A DNA stretch of 64,000 bases from Amoebophrya sp. A120 (lineage: Eukaryota > Sar > Dinophyceae > Syndiniales > Amoebophryaceae), in NCBI GenBank assembly GCA_905178155.1, contig CAJINV010000008.1, positions 3,460,013 to 3,524,012 on the forward strand, written 5' to 3'. The position numbers and the translations under genes are program-made. How positions within the stretch are numbered: position 1 is the stretch's first letter; every line of letters begins with the position of its first letter. Under the pieces are notes generated by a model that was given only the letters and a program-made list of their open reading frames with translations, was not told where the DNA came from and did not search any database. Of the stretch, positions 34,357-43,522 are shown piece after piece.

Positions 34357-37300
34357 ATGCAGAGCAGAATGAACAACAACCGGGCACCACTACACGCCCG
34401 CAACCATGCGGCACAGGAACCGTCCTGGCCGCCACGGTATTCGACTGTCGGCGCCTTTCCCAGCGGGACGACGAGTGAAAGTTTACGCGCACCAAGTGCA
34501 GGCGGTGGCGGAGGCGGGAGAGCAGTAAATGCAGCGACTTCATCTGAAAACTCTGCAGCGGCGGCGTATCCGAGCAGCACGAACTTCGGAAACTATGCCT
34601 CAAATGCTGGCGCACTCGCACCTGAACATCAAGAGAATTTCCAGTGGCCCGACTTCCATACCTTGACACGGCTTCCGAACAAGCAGGCCTCGCCTCACCA
34701 AACAGCAGGTATGAACCAGCAGCTGTTTGTAGACGATATTTCGTCGCGAGGAGCATCAGCGACCGTGCAAGCAGGCATCCCGACTGCTGGGGGGCGTCAG
34801 CCCTATCAATCTTTGCACAGAGCAGGGGCAAATGTAACCCAGCCAAACCCGCAAAAGCGAGACGTGAAACATGTTCTCGCAGCCGCAGCGGCTTCGTTCT
34901 TGGAAACATCATTCCGGGACAGAAACTGTTCAGATGCAACTAACAGTGCTGCTGGTTGCTTTGTCCATTCGAGCCCGAGCAATTATCACGTGGATGGCAG
35001 CGAGCAAGCACAGGCGGGCGTCCTCAACAATTGTAGAGATGGCGCGGGGATGCAGAACTACGAATTTAACCAGGTCCAGAATGTTGTAAACCAACACGGC
35101 CAGCAACTGGATACACCTATGTTCGATCAAAGAGTGTCGACGTGTTCCCGGAATGTACAAGCGGTTTCCGCTATGGCACAGGGTACTAGTTCTGAGCTGA
35201 TGCGGACGAGACCCGAAGCACAATTTCCGCAGGCACACTTGCCTTTGCCGCAGGAGCAAAGCTTGGGCAACCCCCGGCGCAGTGGATTTACAAGCGACTT
35301 CGACATGCTCCGTCGAAGAGAAGATACCAATCCGGACCATATGTTTTTACCGGAGGTTACGAAAAGACATGAAATGCACCGACGGACCCCGAGCGGTCGG
35401 GACAATATTTTTAATGCTGACGATCGTCTAGTGCAAACAAATATCACGGCGAAAAAAGACGACAGATCTCGGTCTCCTGACCCTGGCCGCACGTCTGCTC
35501 GGAATTATCGTCGAGGAAGTAGAAGTCCGCACCGAAGCGGCGGGCGACATGGTCGAGGAAGAACGCCACGGAGCAGATTTATTCGGCGGGGTAGCCGACG
35601 GCACCAGAACAACAGCCGCAGCCGCTCGCGACGTAAACAGAGGCGGGACTCGCGGCGGGGGGGCGAAAGAACACCGTCTACAAGGAAGCCGCAACGCGAC
35701 CGGCGGCGAGGCGACTCTCGGTCTGGGCGTGTCCTCGCCAAGGATCCTCGCAGAGATCATGATGCAGTTGACCGGCGAGGAGCGCGAGGATCTTCCAGAT
35801 CGCCCCTGCATCGATCTCACCGAAACGACCGGACTCCCGGTTCGCAACACTGGCGAGGACGGCATGAAGCAGAGGAACACGACCGGAAGCGCCGCCGCGA
35901 GAGCAGGTGCACCATCAGAGCGGGCCGGCCGGGGGACGACGGAGGTGAAGTACGAAGGAGAGCGGTAGTGTCACATTCGTCGATGTCTGCTCGTCAACGA
36001 GCACACGTCGCCTCCGATCACGAAATGAAACGCAGCGAGCCTTTGGAAGAAGTACCACGAAGGGCGGAGGACTACCACCACGGCGAGAAGAGTTCTGCAA
36101 GTTCTGGTTTCGTCACGAACAATAATGCAACTACCCGAAATCATCATCATGTTGAAAGGAACCCAAACTTGATTCCGCTCGGGAGCAGGAAAAAGGACGC
36201 TGGAGAAGGCCAAGAAGTACAGCCAGTAGATAGCAGCAACGCGACGCTCGGCTCCACCAGGCCTGCACCAGATGTGTCGTGCAAAGAGCGAACAAACGGA
36301 GCACCGACTGAGGATGAACAAGACTGGCAAACCAGCCGGCCCCAGCACTTCGGAGGGGGGAAGGAAAACCATAGTGGCGCAGCAACCACGACATCGGCCC
36401 AAGCACAACGAGATGAAACTCAGCGGCCGACTTCAGCTGTCTCGGCGGAAACGAAGAATCCCAATCTCATTCCACTCGGCAAGAAGCCAAGGCGCCCGCT
36501 TTCCTCCGCGGAAGAAACACAGAATCCCAATCTCATTCCACTCGGCAAGAAGACAATCAACTGCCCAGGAGCTCAGGATCATCTCTTGGGAAAGGACAGA
36601 GAGGCGCAGGGCGGGGGTGTGGGTCCTACTTCTATAGGCGCAGCTTCTACCGCGTCAAAACTAACAAAAAGACCCGAAGCAGCACTATCCGCGACGACGC
36701 GGCGGCCAGCGACGACCGCAGCGAAAAAACACAAAGCTGCAGTTGCAGTGCCGAAAGTTGCAAAGGACATGACGAAATCGAAACAGAAACAAGAAAAAGA
36801 GGGGAGCCAGAAGATGAATCAATCTCTTCTCGGGGCTCCTTCTACCTGTTGTACCACCTCCGCCCCTTCCAAGCCGCAGAAAGCCAACCCCTCTGCTCGT
36901 AATGCTTCTGCCGATAAGATTTTTGTCCAGAGCTCGAAAACTACGGCAACTACGAAGAACGCATCAAAGACGAAGAGTACAACTGCAGCTGTTCCAGGAG
37001 CAGGTATAGCTAAGGCTGTAGCCCCGGCAAAAGATAATTGCAGTGGTGTAGCACCATCTTCATCATCATCTTCCGACGTCGAAGCCGGTGGGGAAGATTC
37101 TTCTTCAGAGGACAGTAAAGTCGAGTCCTCTTCGGGTGAGACGATTGTCAGCTCCTCGGAGGAAGAACAGGACCAGCGAAAGAACATCGGTGTAGGCGTG
37201 GGCACAGGGGCCGCCTCCTCGGCGTCTGCTGGGCGTCAAACTGGTGCAGCTGGTGCAGGAGCCGCGAAGGTGGTCAATACTAGCAACAAGCGACAGAATT

Positions 37301-37971
37301 GTGCTAGTAAAGCTACTACTTCGAAGATGAAGATGAGCAAGCAAGCGAATTTGCGAGGGTCATCAACATCCTCCACCTCCTCCTCCACCTCGGACGAAGA
37401 AGACGAATTTGCCTACAATGGTCGAACTTTTCAGCAGAAGAAGAAGACGGGTAAAATCGTGGAAATTGAGGAGGAAAATTTGAAGGAGGCGAACTACCGC
37501 GCTGTGACGAAGGGAGCGACTACACTTCCGTCAGCCACGGGAAATAGACAGAACGAAAATAACAAGACGAAAAAACAAAAAATGATCAAGACGGACCCGA
37601 AGAGCATGGACGAGGACACGGAGCATTATTACAAGGTGAACTGCAAAAAGTGCGGCTCGTGCGTGTGCGAGTTTTTCAACCGGCGCCGAACCGCGAAGGG
37701 GAAGCAGGTGGGGCGGAAAATGTTTCTTCAGTGGTGTCCGGGCTACGGGTCCACGTCCAAAACGCGAAACCCGCAGTGCCAACTCCCGGAAACCTGGACC
37801 AAGCAGAACGAAGTGGCGACCATGACCTTGATTTTGAAGCAGCACTGGCGGAGTGCGCACTACCGGGAGTGTTTGTCCAAAAAGGACTGGGAGGGGGAGG
37901 ACAACTGTTGGGAAATTGAGGAGGACGCGACTTGGCAGCGCCCGGGCCGTGGCGGAAAGAGAAATGGGTGA
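34357..37971 (+). CDS. large RS-rich protein with NPNLIPLG repeats and Cys-rich C-terminus
   Basis: This single-exon gene encodes 1204 residues, starting at the ATG of MQSRMNNNRAP. Residues 1-365 are disordered. An Arg/Ser-rich RS domain covers roughly residues 368-550 (SRSRSRRKQRRDSRR and similar). Three copies of NPNLIPLG follow, at about 36162, 36456 and 36522. The last two share a 32-bp identical DNA stretch, so they duplicated recently. A Lys/Ser/Thr-rich region leads to an ordered C-terminus of about 115 residues with CKKCGSCVCEFF, further Cys and His residues, and many Trp. This could bind zinc. RS domains are typical of splicing and nuclear RNA proteins, which suits a genome with many introns, but the specific function is not recognised. 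Confidence 0.8.
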   Translation: MQSRMNNNRAPLHARNHAAQEPSWPPRYSTVGAFPSGTTSESLRAPSAGGGGGGRAVNAATSSENSAAAAYPSSTNFGNYASNAGALAPEHQENFQWPDFHTLTRLPNKQASPHQTAGMNQQLFVDDISSRGASATVQAGIPTAGGRQPYQSLHRAGANVTQPNPQKRDVKHVLAAAAASFLETSFRDRNCSDATNSAAGCFVHSSPSNYHVDGSEQAQAGVLNNCRDGAGMQNYEFNQVQNVVNQHGQQLDTPMFDQRVSTCSRNVQAVSAMAQGTSSELMRTRPEAQFPQAHLPLPQEQSLGNPRRSGFTSDFDMLRRREDTNPDHMFLPEVTKRHEMHRRTPSGRDNIFNADDRLVQTNITAKKDDRSRSPDPGRTSARNYRRGSRSPHRSGGRHGRGRTPRSRFIRRGSRRHQNNSRSRSRRKQRRDSRRGGERTPSTRKPQRDRRRGDSRSGRVLAKDPRRDHDAVDRRGARGSSRSPLHRSHRNDRTPGSQHWRGRHEAEEHDRKRRRESRCTIRAGRPGDDGGEVRRRAVVSHSSMSARQRAHVASDHEMKRSEPLEEVPRRAEDYHHGEKSSASSGFVTNNNATTRNHHHVERNPNLIPLGSRKKDAGEGQEVQPVDSSNATLGSTRPAPDVSCKERTNGAPTEDEQDWQTSRPQHFGGGKENHSGAATTTSAQAQRDETQRPTSAVSAETKNPNLIPLGKKPRRPLSSAEETQNPNLIPLGKKTINCPGAQDHLLGKDREAQGGGVGPTSIGAASTASKLTKRPEAALSATTRRPATTAAKKHKAAVAVPKVAKDMTKSKQKQEKEGSQKMNQSLLGAPSTCCTTSAPSKPQKANPSARNASADKIFVQSSKTTATTKNASKTKSTTAAVPGAGIAKAVAPAKDNCSGVAPSSSSSSDVEAGGEDSSSEDSKVESSSGETIVSSSEEEQDQRKNIGVGVGTGAASSASAGRQTGAAGAGAAKVVNTSNKRQNCASKATTSKMKMSKQANLRGSSTSSTSSSTSDEEDEFAYNGRTFQQKKKTGKIVEIEEENLKEANYRAVTKGATTLPSATGNRQNENNKTKKQKMIKTDPKSMDEDTEHYYKVNCKKCGSCVCEFFNRRRTAKGKQVGRKMFLQWCPGYGSTSKTRNPQCQLPETWTKQNEVATMTLILKQHWRSAHYRECLSKKDWEGEDNCWEIEEDATWQRPGRGGKRNG
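36455..36552 (+). repeat. duplicated NPNLIPLGKK coding repeat
   Basis: A 32-bp sequence starting AGAATCCCAATCTCATTCCA occurs at about 36455-36486 and again at 36521-36552 in the same frame. A third, older version encoding NPNLIPLG lies near 36162. It is a coding repeat within the RS-rich protein. Confidence 0.8.
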
Positions 37972-38611
37972 AGTCTCGTTCGTCCTCAATTGTAGCGAAT
38001 TTTTATCCTGCTACAAGAACAAAACCTGGAAAAGGCTGCTGCGGCTAGGTTTCGAACACGACGGCCACGACGACCTGCTTGTGGATCATCATTTCTACAC
38101 TGTTCAACGATCACAGCTACTATTGATTCCCGAAAAATGATGAAAATCGATATCGAATGACAAAATAAAACTTAACTTCGAGCGACTCAGCGAATCCACT
38201 TTGAATTTGGCGCAGTATTAGATTTCAAATATATTTGCGATGCTGAAATTCCATTCATGGTTGGACAAAATAAGGCTGCAGGTGCTGGGCAGGTTCTCCT
38301 GCAGTGGCCTGACGTGTTCCCTCACATGTGACAGACGCCGTCCCATCGTTCAAAAAGTTGTCGTATGTCTCGCTGTCTACAGTGATACAGCACCATGCGA
38401 ACATGCTCATGGTCGTAAGAATTGTTGTGAAAGGCATTGCCCACCCTTTATTTTGATGTCGTAATTATCATTGTTATGGTGTAGCAAGACAAGCGGTAAA
38501 CGAGCGTATCCTAAGAGACTAAGTACTGCTTCTGCAACGAGTTTCATCTTGTTCCCGTTCACATACGACATCGTGCATTTTTTCATCTTGCCTTCATCTT
38601 GTTGTCCTCGT
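37972..38611. other. intergenic region, no gene seen
   Basis: About 640 bp. The frame of the next gene is open upstream to about 38471, but the ATG at 38612 is the first that leads into a normal N-terminus. Confidence 0.5.
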
Positions 38612-39706
38612 ATGATGGCCGCTACGGCTCATCCTGCGGCACTCCAAGAATGTTCTGCCACCGGTGAAGATGCGGAGGAGCCCCACATTCGTGTGGCGAC
38701 AGTGGCAGACGCGAGTGCGATTACGGAAGTGGTCAATGCGGCGTTTTTGTCCGATGCCTTTTTCAAGTGGGGGGAACACGTCTTGCGCCTCTCGCCCGAC
38801 GGGGAGGACGCAAAAAACATGCTGCAGCGCGGGGAGCTGTTCTTCGTGTACTGCGAGCGCCTGGTACTAGATTCTGGCCCGGAAGGCGCAGCTGCGGAGG
38901 ATGTCGAAGCTTCTAATACGTTTGACGCGGAAAAAATGAATGCACCCGAAAGTGGTCGGAAGACTCACGAGAACAAAAGCGCAAAGTTAGTAGCCAGCTG
39001 CACGAACAAGGAACAGCAGAGTACTTCTAGGGTTCTCGGTTGCATCCGCGCACAAGACATGGGACTATGGGAGGTGCCGATGCAGAAACAAGAGGATTCG
39101 ACCTCGGTGCTCCCCGCCGACGGGCAAAGTAAACAAACATCAAATTCTCCGTGTTCTTACGACGTGCAGCGTCTAATTACTAACATCGAAGAGCACTCGG
39201 CGCTTTCGGCGGCAGAAAAAGAAAACCGCACGCCGCAGGAGGGGGAGCTCGATCACAATGAGCAAAATTTTCCCCCCGGAACCAATCAAGTAGAAACGAA
39301 AACACCTCCCGCATTCCTGCACGTGACCACACTTGGGTTTTTGGCGGTCTCGCCCAAAGCCGCAGGGAGGGGGATCGGGTCCAAACTGGTGGCGGCGGTA
39401 GAGCGCTGGACGAAAAGGCGGCGGCGGGGGATCGGGGAAGAAGGAAAATCAGCAGGTCGTGCAGATCCAGAGGTCGAAAAAGGGTTCCTGCCTGTGGCCA
39501 GCGAAAAAGCCAGCGTGTTTTTACAACCTGGCTCCGTTTTAATTTTTCCCACGATGTCAGTCAGACCAGACATTGGCGAGTTTTACCGCAAGCGCGGGTA
39601 TGAGTTCGTGTTTGAAAAAAAGCTGCCGAAGGAAGTAGCCTACATCGTGGCGCCAGACTACAAGGAAAAGGTCGTTTTTCATTGGATGAAGAAGGACGTG
39701 GTTTAG
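38612..39706 (+). CDS. GNAT-family N-acetyltransferase
   Basis: This single-exon gene encodes 364 residues and ends in TAG. The start MMAATAHPA is chosen because the upstream in-frame extension is hydrophobic and unlike the rest. The GNAT fold is recognisable. An N-terminal strand-helix pair (HIRVATVADASAITEVVNAAF) comes first. Motif A follows near residues 238-262 (FLAVSPKAAGRGIGSKLVAA, where GRGIGS contacts acetyl-CoA), and a later strand-helix segment ends in FYRKRGYEFVFEK. A low-complexity insert of about 110 residues lies between the first part and motif A. The acetyl acceptor cannot be inferred. No introner is present. Confidence 0.85.
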   Translation: MMAATAHPAALQECSATGEDAEEPHIRVATVADASAITEVVNAAFLSDAFFKWGEHVLRLSPDGEDAKNMLQRGELFFVYCERLVLDSGPEGAAAEDVEASNTFDAEKMNAPESGRKTHENKSAKLVASCTNKEQQSTSRVLGCIRAQDMGLWEVPMQKQEDSTSVLPADGQSKQTSNSPCSYDVQRLITNIEEHSALSAAEKENRTPQEGELDHNEQNFPPGTNQVETKTPPAFLHVTTLGFLAVSPKAAGRGIGSKLVAAVERWTKRRRRGIGEEGKSAGRADPEVEKGFLPVASEKASVFLQPGSVLIFPTMSVRPDIGEFYRKRGYEFVFEKKLPKEVAYIVAPDYKEKVVFHWMKKDVV

Positions 39707-40529
39707 AAAAAGTTCTACGGTGATAGCTATGTGCTTTGAGACGTATTTATAGAGGTTTGTTCTCGGCATCGTTTCTCACCGAGTCACAGGCAATGCATTT
39801 ATGTGCGTAACAACGTATAAATGTTCGTCCGAAACTTGATGGGCAACGAATGCCGTCCGGTATCAGTACTTTTTTTCTATAGCTTCAGCTTGTTCTCATC
39901 GCCTCTTAACATTAGTTCTAGCAACGACATTCTAAGAAGTTTCAGTTCCATGTTGGCACTACAACGAAATCGAACGCCACAAGAGTCGGTCATGTGACTC
40001 CTTGCTTCGGTACTTGTTGTGGCCGATTCTATTCACTTCGGATATCTATCGTGATGTACGTGTACTTCGGTGTTGACGTACTTACTATGATACCGAGAAC
40101 TCGGTCGTGTCAGTTTAGAAAAGATCGGAACATAAAGCGACGACTTCGACAGTTCCGTCGTCGGTGCTCATGACGGGCTAAGCTAGAACACTAGACTGTG
40201 TCCGTTCTCGTGCACAGAGATGATATAATTTTCCACCAGCAGACTCAGACGTCAGCTTTCTTATATATGCTCAGGTTAGAACAAGGGTATGAAGCGCTAA
40301 TATGTAAGTAGACCTTGTGTGAAATAACTCCAACAGGATGAAACTCGAACTCCAATGGATGTCACAAATAGATGACCACGAGCAACCAGTGGATGTGACT
40401 TGTTTGAGATCGGTGTCGCCCGGAGCGGCTAGCTTTTGAATCACTTGAGTGATCTAAATCTTCCACGAACACGGCGAGACGGGCTATCCGCCTGTTTCCT
40501 GCCGGACCAGAAGAAATCAAACAGAGAAA
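39707..40529. other. intergenic region, no gene seen
   Basis: About 820 bp of AT-rich sequence with no credible ORF, repeat or RNA gene. Confidence 0.5.
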
Positions 40530-42380
40530 ATGTCGTCCCGCACCTGTTGCACGGGGGGGCTATTTTGCGCTCCCGACGACCTCGAGGAGGAACACACACC
40601 GGCGAACTTTTCGTATGCCTCTGGCAAGCGGCGCAATGCCGCAGCCGCCCGGGAGAAACTAATCAACTACAACGCCCCTGCGTCTATGCAGAGCAGCGGA
40701 CAGCACGACGACGCGCAGACTTTTGGCTCTTCTGCGTCGACTTCTACATGCGAAAGGAATGAAGTAGATTCTTCGCCTACTCGTCGTAAAAAGAAGACGA
40801 ACAACCCCGCACAGGAAAACAAAACGCTTCCGGCTCCCTACAACGCCATTCCCCCGACCAGCAGCGGAATTTTTGCGGACCGCATGTACGAAATGGTGAT
40901 CCGCTCGTCGCAGACGGGTGGTCATGGTACAACAACTGCAGGTCCCGACGGGAAGATGAAAATAACAAGCCACCTTACGCGTTCCTACATCAGCTCCGTC
41001 CACCCGAGCGAATTCGAGAACCTGTTGGAAGAAAGAGCCGTGCTGGAAGTGCCGATCTTGAGGGGAAACGAAAGTCTGTTCCGGAAGAGAGGCGTAGTTG
41101 CGAATACCATGGCAAGTAGAACTGGAAGCGGCTCGTCTTCCACAAGGGATCATTTCAAGCTGACTTTACCGAAAATTGTCAGCGTGGACGCCCGAACCGA
41201 CCCGACGGTGTTTTACCGCGTGCCGCTGGGCTTCGGGCTCTGGGACGCGGCGGTGGCCCTCATGTTTGCCCTGGGGACCGAGGAAAACTGCCAGGACCTC
41301 TTCCGAAGGGTGGACGTCCAGAAAATTTTGGACAGCCGCCCCGACCACCGCCCGGTGAACCCGAAAAATTTTATCCAGCACTGCCGCGTTCTGGAGCTCG
41401 GTTGTGGTGCCGCGCCCTTGCCCTCCATGATCTGTGCCGAAAAATGGGAGCCCGCGGAAGTTATGCATCGGGGAAGTACCATTGTATTTGTACTATTACC
41501 TCCATAACGTCACCGTCAGGGTCCTGAGGGTCCTCCACCACATATTGAGTTGAGCACAGTGGTGGTGGAATAGTAGTGTTCGTGATAGTTGCACTTGCTG
41601 AGATGAGATAAATTTGTGCTTTTTTTCCAGGGCGTCACGGGGAAGCTTCGTCTTGTCAGGAACAAAGAAAAAGAAGACGGGACCACAGCTTCTATGCATG
41701 AAGTAAAAGTTATTTCACGCACTGTACTGGAGAGCTCAAGCTCAGTTTGTGCACCAAGATTACATCTGAAAGAAACTGGTGCAGTCATGCAGCACCTCCT
41801 GAGCCTCCTGACCTTGACGTTCAAAGACAAATAGTACAACTTCTTGCAATGCATAGCCATCGTGTGCACCGACTTTCTTCCCGCACTTCTGGATTGGGCA
41901 CAGGAGAACGTGAATGCGAATTTTCAGCAAAACCTGCAGCAGATTCATTCGAATAGAGAAGACCCAGGAACTTCTTCGTCTCCTCTTCTCCGGGCGGAAC
42001 CGCTGCCCTGGGGCTCGGGGCCGGACATGGACCGGCTTTTGCAGGGGGGCCACAAGTTTGATCTGATCCTGGGTGCGGACATCCTCGCCGGGGACCACGC
42101 TGGTGAGGCGGAACACCGGCACTGTTTGCAGCTGCTCGCCACCACGATCGACTACATGACGGATGTCGGCGCGGTGCTGGTCTTGTCCCACTCCACGAGG
42201 CAGCAGCACGTGGAAGAGTGGGTGGTGAATTCCGTCCTGGGCGAGAAATGGGACCTGCTCGCGGAAAAGAACGACGACATGCAGGCGCGGTGGCGCCAGT
42301 ACGGAAAGCTCGCGCACAACAGCGACTTCCGAACCAACCCGGAGCTGAAAATTCTGATGCTGCAAAAGCGGGTAAGGTGA
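40530..42380 (+). CDS. SAM-dependent methyltransferase, METTL21/METTL18-like
   Basis: Exons 40530-41459, 41631-41692 and 41861-42380 give 503 residues. Intron 1 is GT-AG (41460-41630); intron 2 is an introner-like element. About 200 residues of low-complexity N-terminus precede the catalytic part. A segment typical of the seven-strand protein-lysine methyltransferases (YRVPLGFGLWDAAVALMFAL) leads to the SAM-binding motif I VLELGCGAAPL near residue 287. Splicing both introns then joins an acidic strand end VCTDFLPALLDWAQENVNAN and a post-motif strand FDLILGADIL. The order fits the METTL21/METTL18 group, which modify lysine or histidine in proteins. The substrate is not predictable. Confidence 0.78.
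41693..41855 (+). mobile_element. introner-like element, diverged
   Basis: This 163-bp unit begins TATGCATGAAGTAAAAGTT. The reverse complement of its 3' end reads TATGCATTGCAAGAAGTT. The flanks GCTTC and GCCAT match weakly but lie in the same codon phase. Excision restores a methyltransferase strand, giving TAIVCTDFL or TASVCTDFL. Confidence 0.55.
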
Positions 42381-43522
42381 GTGCTAATGTGGTGCAGGGA
42401 CGGATCATCTTCACGCCCACAAAAGCGTCGTCGATAGTATGACCCGGAGCGCAGGGCTTACGCTTTTTCGCACACTAGGAGGGAAGAACTGGAGGTGCCA
42501 ACAAGAGGACGCAAAGAGTGTGTCCATATCGAGGACGAGGAGTACTGAAAAACCGCCTTATGATCATGAACAATCATGAACAATCACGATCCAGTGTGAA
42601 AGACACAATAGAAGCTCACAATGAAAAATATCCATTCATCGGCACTGTTCTTGTTGCACAAAGAACATACTTTCTTGCTACTCATTCACGTGAACGTTCA
42701 TCGAATTGGATTTTGCTATATCAGGCCTTTTCTTCTGTTTTCCGGTCCGTATGTCCTGGCTGACGTACGGCATTCATAGATGTTTGACAACTTCGCATGA
42801 CTCATGTCTTGTCTCATAACGACGAATCTTCACCTGTACTTCTTGTGTCAGAGGGTACATACAGTGTGCAACTGCTGGTTTGAAAAACCTTCGAGAACGG
42901 TGGTGGACCTCACAGAAAGTCTCGTCCGCGAGAGTTCGGATGACGAGCTGTCACTGGTTCGTGTTTTCCTGCAATTCCAGTAGAAAAGATTAGTTAGAGT
43001 ACTTACATTCAATAGGTAGGACGCTCCCATGGAGGTATTTAGATCGGCGCTGATGTCGAAGAAGAAAACTGTCTTGTGGTCCTGCTCTCTTCCTCGGTCC
43101 AACTGTCAACGTCTTCTCGATCGATAATCGTGATTGTGCAAACCGCGAAATTTCAAGTGGAATGTTGACAAGTTTTGCTGGTTCTTCTGTTGCGTTACAA
43201 TTTCGGTTTGCGTTTTGGTTTCTCGTTACTAGTGTTGTCTCCTGCGTTTTATTGTCGTTCAGGTACTAGTATCGCGGTCCTTCTCTAGATCTAGTCGTAG
43301 GTAGAGAGCAGAAGCCTACCAACGTGCCAGTTGTAACTTTGCAGAGCCACAAGCACAACTCCGAAATATGACTAGTCTTCACAGCCACAGATAAACGAAA
43401 AGTGCAGCTCAATTCCGGACGGCGTAACGAGAAGGGGCTGCTTCAAAATTGTCTTTTCATACGATAAGTAACAGAGCTTCAGCTTTAATAAACATCAACG
43501 TACAAGACAACCAGAGAAAAAA
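42381..43522. other. intergenic region, no gene seen
   Basis: About 1.1 kb. Short ORFs only; no introner, tandem repeat or RNA gene recognised. Confidence 0.5.
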
